DNA of 64,000 nt from Gottfriedia acidiceleris (GTDB lineage: Bacteria > Bacillota > Bacilli > Bacillales > Bacillaceae_G). Positions 46,296 to 54,333 of the stretch are shown in pieces. How positions within the stretch are numbered: the stretch's first letter is position 1; every line of letters begins with the position of its first letter. The notes beneath the pieces are model-generated. The model saw only the letters and a list, made by a program, of their open reading frames with translations, was not told the DNA's origin and did not search any database. Both the position numbers and the translations under genes were made by a program. The stretch spans positions 1,550,001-1,614,000 of the forward strand of contig NZ_CP096034.1 in the NCBI RefSeq assembly GCF_023115465.1, given 5' to 3'.

Positions 46296-46922
46296 ATGAA
46301 TGTTTTACAATTACCATTAGGTCCATTACAAACTAATTGTTACATCTTAAGTAATGATATGAATGAAGCGGTTATTTTTGATCCGGGCGAGGAAGCACAT
46401 GTAATCTTTAATGTTATTGAAGAAAATAAATTAAAGCCATTAGCAATCCTTTTAACCCACGCTCATTTTGATCATATTGGGGCTGTTGATGATGTGCGTG
46501 ATGAATATAATATACCCGTTTATATTCATAAATATGAAGCAGATTGGCTAACAGATGGACAAAAAAATGGTTCTGAATTATTTATGAGAAATCAGTCAAT
46601 TTTTGCAAGAGAAGCAGATCACTTGATTGAAAAAGAAGGTAAAATGGAAATTGGTCGATTCTTATTTTCAATTTTTGAAACTCCAGGCCATTCACCAGGA
46701 AGTGTTTCATTTTATTGTAAAGAAATAAAGACGGTATTTTCTGGTGATGCATTATTTGAAGGAAGCATTGGACGAACTGATTTACCTGGTGGGGATCACG
46801 ACCAGTTGATTAGAAGTATAAAAGGGAAGCTCCTATCTTTACCGGATGATGTTGTTGTTTGCAGTGGTCATGGAGAAACTACAACGATTGGTGATGAGAA
46901 AAGATATAATCCATTTTTATAA
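46296..46922 (+). CDS. yqgX: MBL-fold metallo-hydrolase (YqgX-like)
   Basis: A 208-residue glyoxalase II-like metallo-beta-lactamase-fold hydrolase. Metal motifs: LLTHAHFDHIGA (HxHxDH), TPGHSPGS, FSGDALFEGSIGRTDLP and CSGHGETTTIG. Likely a thioester or small-molecule hydrolase; substrate not known. Two in-frame ATG codons compete; 46296 has the better distance to AGCAGGG than 46290. The next gene follows after 8 bases. Confidence 0.87.
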   Translation: MNVLQLPLGPLQTNCYILSNDMNEAVIFDPGEEAHVIFNVIEENKLKPLAILLTHAHFDHIGAVDDVRDEYNIPVYIHKYEADWLTDGQKNGSELFMRNQSIFAREADHLIEKEGKMEIGRFLFSIFETPGHSPGSVSFYCKEIKTVFSGDALFEGSIGRTDLPGGDHDQLIRSIKGKLLSLPDDVVVCSGHGETTTIGDEKRYNPFL

Positions 46923-46930
46923 TAGGTAAT

Positions 46931-48064
46931 ATGATGAAAAACATAATTATTAATGCGATAAATAACAGCGAAAAAGGTTTTATTACATACGAACAATTTA
47001 TTTCGTTAGTGCTTTATGATCATGAAAAAGGTTATTATCAAATGGCAAATGAAAAAATTGGACGAAAAGGTGATTTCTATACTACAAGCTCAGTAGGTTC
47101 AGTTTATGGAGAAGTAATTGCAGCATCATTTTGTCGGTTTGTTAAGAATAACCTAATCGAACCTTTTTTTGTTGAAGTTGGTGGTGGAAATGGCAGATTC
47201 GCATCATCCTTTCTTTCGTACTGTGAAAAAAAAGAGCCTGAAATATATCATAATTTAAATTACTATATTATTGATGCAAGCCAATATCATCGTAAATTAC
47301 AAAAAGAATTATTGGCGAACCATTTGAATTGTAAATATTTCTCAGATCTATTAGAAATCGAGCAAATCAATAATGGAATGGTATTTTCAAATGAATTGTT
47401 TGATGCATTACCTGTTCGAGTAGTAGAATTTAATCAAAACGAATGGCAAGAGGTAGTAATTATAATTGATGAATTAAATAATCTGAAAGAAAATCTCGTT
47501 AAAATACAAGATGGTGATATAAGTGATTTTCTAAGAAGATACAATTTTGTTGGCAAAAACGGGCAAAGAGTTGAAATTCCTGTTGGTATGGAAAAAGTTT
47601 ATGACCTTTTACAATCGAAAATTAGTAAAGGAATCATTTTAACTGTTGATTATGGTTTTACGAGGGAAGAATGGGATGCACCCCATCGAATTAAGGGAAG
47701 TTTGCGCGGTTATTATAAGCATGAAATGAAATCAAATATTCTAGAGAATTTAGGGTATATGGACATTACAACTCATATTCACTGGGATGAACTAAAAAAG
47801 TTCGGATTACTGAATAATATCGAAAATCTATACTTTTCTAATCAAAGAGATGCAATATTAGATTTTGGTATATTAAATTGGCTTATCCCACATGCTCAGT
47901 CAAATCCATTTTCAAGGGAATATAAACAAAATAGAGCAGTACAATCTTTAATCATGCCTGGAGGAATTAGCGATTCCTTCCAATGGTTATTTCAAACAAA
48001 AGGTATGTCAACAAAAGACCTTGCTAAGTTGAATGAATTGATATCATTAAATGAATACAAATAA
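46931..48064 (+). CDS. SAM-dependent methyltransferase, MidA/DUF185 family
   Basis: A 377-residue protein of COG1565 (NDUFAF7/MidA-like methyltransferases). Signature parts: FITYEQFISLVLYDHEKGYY, GRKGDFYTTSSVGSVYGEVI, EVGGGNGRFA (SAM site), FSNELFDALPVRVVEF and TVDYGFTREEW. In mitochondria the family methylates a complex I subunit; the bacterial target is unknown. The start is ATG 46931 or 46934 behind a weak site, probably coupled to yqgX. Confidence 0.85.
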   Translation: MMKNIIINAINNSEKGFITYEQFISLVLYDHEKGYYQMANEKIGRKGDFYTTSSVGSVYGEVIAASFCRFVKNNLIEPFFVEVGGGNGRFASSFLSYCEKKEPEIYHNLNYYIIDASQYHRKLQKELLANHLNCKYFSDLLEIEQINNGMVFSNELFDALPVRVVEFNQNEWQEVVIIIDELNNLKENLVKIQDGDISDFLRRYNFVGKNGQRVEIPVGMEKVYDLLQSKISKGIILTVDYGFTREEWDAPHRIKGSLRGYYKHEMKSNILENLGYMDITTHIHWDELKKFGLLNNIENLYFSNQRDAILDFGILNWLIPHAQSNPFSREYKQNRAVQSLIMPGGISDSFQWLFQTKGMSTKDLAKLNELISLNEYK

Positions 48065-48092
48065 AAAAACCAGTCATATGACTGGTTTTTCT
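48065..48092. terminator. Convergent terminator
   Basis: AAAAACCAGTCAT (48065-48077) pairs with ATGACTGGTTTTT (48078-48090). A perfect palindrome between genes that converge; it can act on both strands. Confidence 0.88.
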
Positions 48093-48093
48093 A

Positions 48094-48336
48094 TTATTCA
48101 CTAAAGCCTGGTACTAATAAGAAAGTACTATAATATGTAAATCCAATAAAGAACACAGTTAAGTATGCGCCAAAGATATAGATGTACATACGCTCAGAAA
48201 GCTTTAGATAGCCTAATACTACGAAAAATGCTGTTTGACATGCGAAAATAAGTGCAGCTGCTGACATATGTCCAACAAAGAACATTACCGTAAATATAGC
48301 TGTCCAGAATCCTAGAACGCGGAACATTCGATCCAT
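48094..48336 (-). CDS. yqgY: DUF2626 small membrane protein
   Basis: An 80-residue protein with three hydrophobic segments (GFWTAIFTVMFFVGHM, AAALIFACQTAFFVVLGYL, IYIFGAYLTVFFIGFTYY); this is the DUF2626/YqgY pattern. Function unknown. The start at 48336 is supported by GGGGGGA upstream; a reading 5 codons longer overlaps that site. Confidence 0.82.
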   Translation of the reverse strand: MDRMFRVLGFWTAIFTVMFFVGHMSAAALIFACQTAFFVVLGYLKLSERMYIYIFGAYLTVFFIGFTYYSTFLLVPGFSE

Positions 48337-48502
48337 CCTAAATCCCCCCATAAAAAATTTCTACCCATTCATTATTATAAAATAAGAAAGTTACAATTGT
48401 AAACAATGTATTAATACAATTCTAAATTGATTCTCGAGATAATGAAAATTAACCATATCTGATATTATTTTTCTTATTTAATCATTTTCTATACATGATT
48501 TG

Positions 48503-48515
48503 AAAACATACTTTT
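48503..48515 (+). promoter_or_regulatory. Candidate ComK AT-box upstream of comGA
   Basis: AAAA-CATAC-TTTT at 48503-48515 is a perfect ComK half (AAAA-N5-TTTT). A weaker one, TAAA-TTAAC-TTTA, is at 48558-48570; the 42-base gap is not one of the usual ComK spacings. The remainder of 48352-48685 shows no gene. Confidence 0.45.
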
Positions 48516-48685
48516 TGTTTTATGTTATATATTTGATTTTCTTTTACGTTATTTCGGTAAATTAACTTTAGTTTGTAAATAAATCTTAGCAAAATTTAAT
48601 ATTTTCGTTTAGTTTCCTAATTATGACGATTTGATAACTGAGAGAAACAAAAATATAATTGCTCATATAAAAAGGGGGACTAAAA

Positions 48686-49747
48686 ATGGAATCAGTAGAA
48701 ACAATGGTCGAAGAACTTCTAAGAAAAGCTTGCCATTTTGGAGCATCGGATATTCATTTATTACCAAAAAAGGATGATGTACAAATTTTTTTTCGTGTTG
48801 ATGGTGAGTTGAAACTTATTCAAAGAATAACTAAAGAGAAGTATAAGAGGATCATCATGCATTTGAAGTTTTTAGGAAGTATGGATATTGGAGAAATTAG
48901 ACGGCCACAGACTGGAATTTTAGTTGTTAACATTAATGAAATTTTATTATCCCTTCGCTTGGCCACTTTACCAACCATTATTGATGAGTCTATGGTTATT
49001 CGTATTCATCCCCAACAAAGAATTGCTCCAATAGAAAGTCTTTCTTTATTCCCATCTACAACTCGTAAACTTTTGTCTTTATTACATCATTCACATGGCC
49101 TAATGATGTTTACTGGTCCAACAGGCTGTGGGAAAACGACAACACTCTATTCTTTATTACAGTCAGCTAAAAAAGACATTGCAAGAAATATTATCACTTT
49201 AGAGGATCCGATTGAAAGGAAATCTGATGAATATTTTCAAGTCCAAGTTAATGAAAAAGCAGGCTTAACATATGCAACTGGATTAAAGGCTATTCTTCGA
49301 TCCGATCCAGATATTGTGATGGTAGGAGAGATTAGGGATGAAGAGACTGCGAAAATTGCCGTTCGGGCAGCATTGACCGGTCATTTAGTGTTAACGACAA
49401 TTCATTCTAATAACACAAAAGGTGCATTATATCGAATGTTAGAGCTTGGAATTCCAAAGGAGGAATTATTTCAGGCAATGGTTGCTATCGTTTCTCAAAG
49501 ATTAGTTCCAATAAAATGCCGTTTTTGTGAAGGGGAATGTGAACCAAATTGTTTTGTAAATCGAAATCACAGAAGATTAGGAGTATATGAATTGCTTTAC
49601 GGTAATGCTCTAAATTCGGTTATTAATGAATTTAGAGGGATACAAGAGGAAGTTCAATTTTCTACCTTAAATGATCAACTCATTAAAGGTTATGCATTAG
49701 GTTTTATTGATAACAAACATTTGGACCGAAGTATAATCTATGGGTAA
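48686..49747 (+). CDS. comGA: Competence pilus ATPase ComGA
   Basis: Secretion-type ATPase that drives assembly of the DNA-uptake pseudopilus. The 353-residue protein has an N-terminal domain (ASDIHLLPK), Walker A GPTGCGKTTTLYS (about 148-160), the Asp box (ITLEDPIE), Walker B DPDIVMVGEIRDEETA and a cysteine cluster CRFCEGECEPNC typical of the family. ATG after AAGGGGG. First gene of comGA-GG; overlaps comGB by 8 bases. Confidence 0.94.
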   Translation: MESVETMVEELLRKACHFGASDIHLLPKKDDVQIFFRVDGELKLIQRITKEKYKRIIMHLKFLGSMDIGEIRRPQTGILVVNINEILLSLRLATLPTIIDESMVIRIHPQQRIAPIESLSLFPSTTRKLLSLLHHSHGLMMFTGPTGCGKTTTLYSLLQSAKKDIARNIITLEDPIERKSDEYFQVQVNEKAGLTYATGLKAILRSDPDIVMVGEIRDEETAKIAVRAALTGHLVLTTIHSNNTKGALYRMLELGIPKEELFQAMVAIVSQRLVPIKCRFCEGECEPNCFVNRNHRRLGVYELLYGNALNSVINEFRGIQEEVQFSTLNDQLIKGYALGFIDNKHLDRSIIYG

Positions 49748-50783
49748 ATTTTTTAATAAAAGAAAATTAACTTATATTGAACAGGCTAAGCTATTAAAAA
49801 TATTAGGAGAACTTTTACAAAAGGGTTATCCTCTAATTCAAGCAATCGAATTCTTAACGATTCAATTCCCAGATGACCTAAAAGAATTGATTTATATAGC
49901 TAAAATAGCTCTGGTGGAAGGAGGATCATTCATTGATTTTGCTAAAATGCTTAGTCTTCATCAAGATGTACTCGTTTACTTGTATTATGCAGAAAAGCAT
50001 GGTGATTTGTCCTTAGCGCTAGGTGAAGGCAGTTATATGCTTACAAAAAAGATTCAACATAGAGCTTACATAAGAAAAATCATGGGATATCCTATTTTTT
50101 TAATGACAATATTGTTGCTAATTTTGTTTTTGTTTAGAAATATAATCATTCCTCAATATGAAATGCTATTTTCAACATTCCATTCTAATCAGAACTCGTT
50201 TATTTTCATCTATCTACAAGTTATAAAAAGACTACCTTCAATTATGTTTTCTTCTCTATTCCTAATTGGATTGACCACCTATGGATACTTATTTGCAATT
50301 AATAAATTAAATTCAATCGAAAGGATGGATAAATTAATTCAAATACCGTTAGTTAGGAAGTATTTAATTACAATGAATACTTATGAATTTTCAATGCAGT
50401 TAAGTATATTATTACATGCTGGTTTTCCCATAGTTGATGCACTAAAAACAATGCAGAATAATGATAGTAGAACATTTATTAAAGAAAAAGCAGTAGATTT
50501 CTACAATCAATTATTAAACGGAATTTCTATGCAAGAAATATTTAAAAATGAACGTGCATTCCATAGAGATATACTATTTGTGATTGAACATGGCATGAAC
50601 AATAGTACTCTTAGTAAAGAACTTGCTGATTATGCTGATTATTTAAAGGAGAGTATAGAATCTTATTTTCACCAATCGATAAAGATTATTCAGCCGATTA
50701 TTTTAATCTTAATTTCTTCAAGTATTTTATCACTATATATAGCCATCTTGTTTCCTATGTTTCAATTGATGAACAATATCTAG
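49740..50783 (+). CDS. comGB: Competence membrane protein ComGB
   Basis: Polytopic platform protein of the competence pseudopilus (GspF family). The 347-residue protein has two GspF-type cytoplasmic domains separated by membrane segments (YPIFLMTILLLILFLF, MFSSLFLIGLTTYGYLF, PIILILISSSILSLYIAILF). It overlaps comGA, so translation is coupled. Length and position are normal. Confidence 0.9.
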   Translation: MGKFFNKRKLTYIEQAKLLKILGELLQKGYPLIQAIEFLTIQFPDDLKELIYIAKIALVEGGSFIDFAKMLSLHQDVLVYLYYAEKHGDLSLALGEGSYMLTKKIQHRAYIRKIMGYPIFLMTILLLILFLFRNIIIPQYEMLFSTFHSNQNSFIFIYLQVIKRLPSIMFSSLFLIGLTTYGYLFAINKLNSIERMDKLIQIPLVRKYLITMNTYEFSMQLSILLHAGFPIVDALKTMQNNDSRTFIKEKAVDFYNQLLNGISMQEIFKNERAFHRDILFVIEHGMNNSTLSKELADYADYLKESIESYFHQSIKIIQPIILILISSSILSLYIAILFPMFQLMNNI

Positions 50784-50794
50784 GAGGAGTTAGT

Positions 50795-51091
50795 TTGAAT
50801 GAAAAAGGATTTACTTTAATTGAAATGTTAATTGTTTTATTTATCATTTCACTTCTTTTATTACTAGTGATACCAAATTTAGGAAAACAGCAACAGTCGA
50901 TTCAAACGAAAGGATGCTCTGCACTTCAAAAAATGGTTCAGTCAAGTGTTGAATCCTATCGTTTAGAAAATGAACAATTACCTGAGAGTTTATCAGTCTT
51001 AAAAGAACAGGGCTACATAACATCATATAAATGCAATAATAAAGTTGAATTATCGTATGACAAAGCAACTGGCTCTGTATCAATACCTTAA
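50795..51091 (+). CDS. comGC: Major competence pseudopilin ComGC
   Basis: Main subunit of the pseudopilus. The 98-residue protein has the type IV prepilin signal MNEKGFTLIEMLIVLFIISL (cleaved after Gly by ComC, then methylated on Phe) and two cysteines (in KGCSAL and SYKCNN) that fit the intramolecular disulfide known for ComGC. TTG start, 7 bases after TAGGAGGAG. Confidence 0.94.
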   Translation: MNEKGFTLIEMLIVLFIISLLLLLVIPNLGKQQQSIQTKGCSALQKMVQSSVESYRLENEQLPESLSVLKEQGYITSYKCNNKVELSYDKATGSVSIP

Positions 51092-51530
51092 AAAAAGGTT
51101 GGATAATTCGTTTGGTTTTACATTTGTTGAGATGTTATTAGTCCTTTCAATAATGATATTGCTATTAATTTTACCGATTAATCAAGTTAGGAAGATTGAA
51201 GATGAACAAAAGTTAACATTATTTATTCAAATGCTTCAAAATGATATTTTTCTTGCACAAAGGAATGCAATAATAAAACAAATTCCTACTAGGATCATCT
51301 TTTATCAAAATAAATATGAAATGGAAGATAATTTACTAAATCCCCCTGTAGTCATTCGGAATTATGACAAATCAATTAGTATAACAAACCTTACTTTAAA
51401 ACCTCCGTTAAGATTTAACTCCGACGGTAATATCTCAAGCTCTGGAACGATTTCAATTAAATATAAAGAAGCTGAATATATCGTTACATTTTATTTAGGA
51501 AGTGGTCGATTTAAATATGATCGGAAATGA
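51057..51530 (+). CDS. comGD: Minor competence pseudopilin ComGD
   Basis: Minor pseudopilin, 157 residues from ATG 51057, with prepilin motif FGFTFVEMLLVLSIMILLLI and a C-terminal YLGSGRFKYDRK like B. subtilis ComGD. The motif starts 19 residues in, so the true start may be a later TTG (51099) with an AAAAAGG site directly abutting it. It overlaps comGC and probably uses translational coupling; the start is uncertain. Confidence 0.85.
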   Translation: MTKQLALYQYLKKRLDNSFGFTFVEMLLVLSIMILLLILPINQVRKIEDEQKLTLFIQMLQNDIFLAQRNAIIKQIPTRIIFYQNKYEMEDNLLNPPVVIRNYDKSISITNLTLKPPLRFNSDGNISSSGTISIKYKEAEYIVTFYLGSGRFKYDRK

Positions 51531-51846
51531 AAAAGGATTTACATTTATTGAGGCAGTTATTTCTTTAAACTTACTAATTATTTTTTGTATTACGATCGTT
51601 CCTTCAATGTCATTATTTTTACAAAAAAAAGATAAGATAACGATTAGTAATATGGCAGATGACTTATTAACAGATATGGTTCATCTTTATTTTATGAACA
51701 GAGAAGATTTTAAAGAGGGTTTCTATACAAAGAATGGCAGAGAATTTTTAGTGAAAATAAAAGCTAGAAATAATTTAAATTCGATTTGTATTACTTGGAC
51801 TGATCGAAAAAAGGAAAGTGAAATATGTGAAGAAATTACTGAATGA
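51517..51846 (+). CDS. comGE: Minor competence pseudopilin ComGE
   Basis: A 109-residue minor pseudopilin with prepilin motif NEKGFTFIEAVISLNLLIIF. It overlaps comGD by 14 bases. ATG 51517 is chosen because it leaves a normal 4-residue leader before Glu-Lys-Gly; a GTG 5 codons upstream (51502) is possible. Sequence beyond the signal is poorly conserved in this family. Confidence 0.82.
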   Translation: MIGNEKGFTFIEAVISLNLLIIFCITIVPSMSLFLQKKDKITISNMADDLLTDMVHLYFMNREDFKEGFYTKNGREFLVKIKARNNLNSICITWTDRKKESEICEEITE

Positions 51847-52261
51847 AAAAGGATTCACTTTACTAGAAACACTTTTTTCACTTGTTTTATTTTTAATGAT
51901 TATTTCTATATCGACTTCAAGTATAAAAAGTTTTGTTAAGCGAAATTACAGTTATGAATCGGTAAATAGGTTAGAATTAGATAATTTTATAAAAGAAGTT
52001 CAAAAAGAGGCAAACAAAAGTATAAGTTTTACAGTTCATTCTGACCTTCTTCTTTTTGAAGAGTTTAATCAAGTTACGATTAGTTATCGAAAATATGCAA
52101 CAATAATTCGACGTCAAAGGCTTGGATTAGGACATGAAATTGTACTTCAGAATATAAGGGATATAAAGTTTAAACTAATAAGCGAAAGGCAAATCCTAGT
52201 AAAAGTAATCGATTTAAATGGTGTGATTTATGAAAAAACTATTCGGATGTTTATCAATTAA
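51827..52261 (+). CDS. comGF: Competence protein ComGF
   Basis: A 144-residue protein in the ComGF place, with a prepilin-like signal KGFTLLETLFSLVLFLM followed by a polar domain ending ILVKVIDLNGVIYEKTIRMF. The start is GTG 51827, 8 bases after AAGGAAAG; a GTG 3 codons earlier is also open. It overlaps comGE by 20 bases and comGG by 32. Confidence 0.82.
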   Translation: MKKLLNEKGFTLLETLFSLVLFLMIISISTSSIKSFVKRNYSYESVNRLELDNFIKEVQKEANKSISFTVHSDLLLFEEFNQVTISYRKYATIIRRQRLGLGHEIVLQNIRDIKFKLISERQILVKVIDLNGVIYEKTIRMFIN

Positions 52262-52634
52262 ATTTAAACTACTTGGTGAAAATGGAATGTATTTACCTTA
52301 CACGATCTTTATGATAAATATTTTACTAATTTTTTTTCTTATACAAATAGATATTTTTCATTCGTTCAATACTTTTTATTCTTATACGAGAAATCAAAAC
52401 AAACTAGACCGTTTACATTCACAAGTAATTTACGATTTAAAGCATGGCAATTTACCACTACAAGGAAATACAGTAAAGTATTATAATAATACAAAAATTA
52501 TATTGAATACTTATTTAGTTACAAATGATGAATATCATGTAACTTTAACTAGTAATAATTCAAAAATAAAAAAATATGTAGTTCAATTTAAATATAAAAA
52601 AAGTACAAATCAAGTATCGGATTGGATTGATTAA
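52230..52634 (+). CDS. comGG: Competence protein ComGG
   Basis: A 134-residue protein in the ComGG position, with one membrane segment (YTIFMINILLIFFLIQIDIF) preceded by ENGMYLPY instead of a classical prepilin cleavage motif, as is usual for ComGG. Identity rests mostly on its place as the last comG gene. ATG follows GGTGTG. Confidence 0.75.
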   Translation: MKKLFGCLSIKFKLLGENGMYLPYTIFMINILLIFFLIQIDIFHSFNTFYSYTRNQNKLDRLHSQVIYDLKHGNLPLQGNTVKYYNNTKIILNTYLVTNDEYHVTLTSNNSKIKKYVVQFKYKKSTNQVSDWID

Positions 52635-52647
52635 GTTGGAGGATAAA

Positions 52648-53172
52648 ATGGAATCAATTTATTTAGTAGGATTTATGGGGTGTGGTAAGACGACTGTTGG
52701 AAAGGAATTGGCTAAAAGAGCAAACAAAAAATTTATTGATTTAGACGAGGAAATTGTTTTTCAAACAGGCAAAAGCATACCGGAATTGTTTAATGAGTTT
52801 GGTGAAAGCGGTTTTCGCGATATAGAAACAAAAGTATTAAAAAATTTACCATCAAAAAAAATGATCGCTTCAACAGGTGGTGGAATCATTCTTCGTGATG
52901 AAAACATTGAATATATGAAAGAAACTGGCAAAATAATTTATCTTGAAACTCCAATTGAAATAATATACGAAAGAATCCATTTGGATTCTAACCGACCAAA
53001 TGCTGTAAATCGAACGATTGAAGAACTAACTGAACTGTTTAAAAAGAGAGAATCACAATATAAAAAAGCAGATTATGAAGTTTCAACGACTAATTTAACA
53101 CCAATTGAAATTGCGTTGGGAATCATTGACTGTTTAAATTATTCAAAAGGAGGAGATAGTAGAAATAGGTAA
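52648..53172 (+). CDS. aroK: Shikimate kinase
   Basis: Phosphorylates shikimate in aromatic amino acid synthesis. The 174-residue protein has the P-loop GFMGCGKTT, the DLDEEIV motif, FRDIETKVL with the substrate-binding Arg and STGGGI. ATG 52648 follows TTGGAGG; the frame extends 7 codons into comGG. It lies 13 bases behind comGG and may be read through from that operon. Confidence 0.92.
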   Translation: MESIYLVGFMGCGKTTVGKELAKRANKKFIDLDEEIVFQTGKSIPELFNEFGESGFRDIETKVLKNLPSKKMIASTGGGIILRDENIEYMKETGKIIYLETPIEIIYERIHLDSNRPNAVNRTIEELTELFKKRESQYKKADYEVSTTNLTPIEIALGIIDCLNYSKGGDSRNR

Positions 53173-53194
53173 TAAGAAAGTAAGGTGATTTCTA

Positions 53195-53404
53195 TTGAAA
53201 ACAAATGATTATGTAAAATATATGACAGAACAATTTATTAATTACATCGATCAACCAAAAGAGAAACGTGATTCAATAAAACAAGAAAAAGAAGAGCTGA
53301 AGGCCCCATTTTCAACTAACATGTTTGGAATGTTACCATTAAGTCTAGCTTTATTAATGAAAAAAGTTCAAAATCGTAAAGACAAAGAAAAGAAAAGTAT
53401 TTAG
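53195..53404 (+). CDS. yqzE: YqzE family protein
   Basis: A 69-residue protein beginning MKTNDYVKYMTEQFINYIDQ, the YqzE pattern, with a C-terminal hydrophobic stretch (MFGMLPLSLALLM) and a basic tail. Function unknown; found behind comG in Bacillus. TTG start after AAGGTGA. A terminator follows. Confidence 0.88.
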   Translation: MKTNDYVKYMTEQFINYIDQPKEKRDSIKQEKEELKAPFSTNMFGMLPLSLALLMKKVQNRKDKEKKSI

Positions 53405-53409
53405 TTAAT

Positions 53410-53450
53410 AAGACTGATTTCAATTAAAGAAGTCAGTCTTTATTTTTTTT
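53410..53450 (+). terminator. yqzE terminator
   Basis: AAGACTGA (53410-53417) pairs with TCAGTCTT (53433-53440); TATTTTTTTT follows. Confidence 0.85.
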
Positions 53451-53526
53451 GCAATAGGAAGAAAAAAGGAAAGAGGAACAATCATAATTAGATTTCCCTC
53501 TATAACTAATCTCCACTTAAAACCCT

Positions 53527-54333
53527 TTAACTCAATTTATTCATTGTGTTTGGTGATAAATAAAAAAGTCCACCATTAGTTGCATCAACATGAATAATTG
53601 GTTCATAAAGTTCTTTCAGTGCATTGAATTCTACATGATAATTTTCAGGTTTTTCTTCATCGGCTTCATAAAATTGATTTAATAAATCTAAATCATGTTG
53701 CCATCTATTCCTTGCTTCTTCAGCCCATATAGTATCTTCTTTTTCAATTTTGTTTCGAAGTAATTGTTCCATTCGATTTAAACCACTTTTTGGTTTAATC
53801 AAAGGTGACATGGAATAGCAAAAATCAGGTATTTTAGAGTTGAATTGAATTTTTTCAAGTTTTGTATGAAAATCTTCAATAATTCTTCCGGAAATTAAAT
53901 GAATTCCAAAAGAATATAAATAATCTTTTTTATGATCACAAATAAAAGAAACCTGGTAATTAACAGCTAACCAAGGGTGTAATGCAATTTGTTGGCCCAT
54001 AGGTGCTTTTGTGTCTTCATAAAGTCTAATTGACTGTCCAAGTTCATTAACGATTGAGAAAATTTGGTGAAGGCGGGGCGACCCAAAATGAATTTGTTCA
54101 CCTTTTAGATCTTCAGGTGCATTATCACTATCTGTAATCAGTGTTAACTTCATTGGATTTGGGATACCGCCTGTTTTTTCTAAATAATGCCAATAGAAAG
54201 GACGATTCATTAATTTTTTATCCATCTCAATTGTTAATTGTATTTCTAAATATGTTGGTGTTTTCTGTAGAATTTCACAATCATTATGTCTGAAAAAGTA
54301 TTCGATATAATCATGGATTTCATGTTGCTGCAT
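53527..54333 (-). CDS. yqhG: YqhG family protein
   Basis: A 268-residue soluble protein matching B. subtilis YqhG: MQQHEIHDYIEYFFRHNDCE at the N terminus, FYWHYLEKTGG, and IHFGSPRLHQIF in the middle. Function unknown; it always accompanies the SNF2 helicase YqhH. The start at 54333 follows CAGGTGA and overlaps the end of the helicase gene by 14 bases. Confidence 0.85.
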   Translation of the reverse strand: MQQHEIHDYIEYFFRHNDCEILQKTPTYLEIQLTIEMDKKLMNRPFYWHYLEKTGGIPNPMKLTLITDSDNAPEDLKGEQIHFGSPRLHQIFSIVNELGQSIRLYEDTKAPMGQQIALHPWLAVNYQVSFICDHKKDYLYSFGIHLISGRIIEDFHTKLEKIQFNSKIPDFCYSMSPLIKPKSGLNRMEQLLRNKIEKEDTIWAEEARNRWQHDLDLLNQFYEADEEKPENYHVEFNALKELYEPIIHVDATNGGLFYLSPNTMNKLS

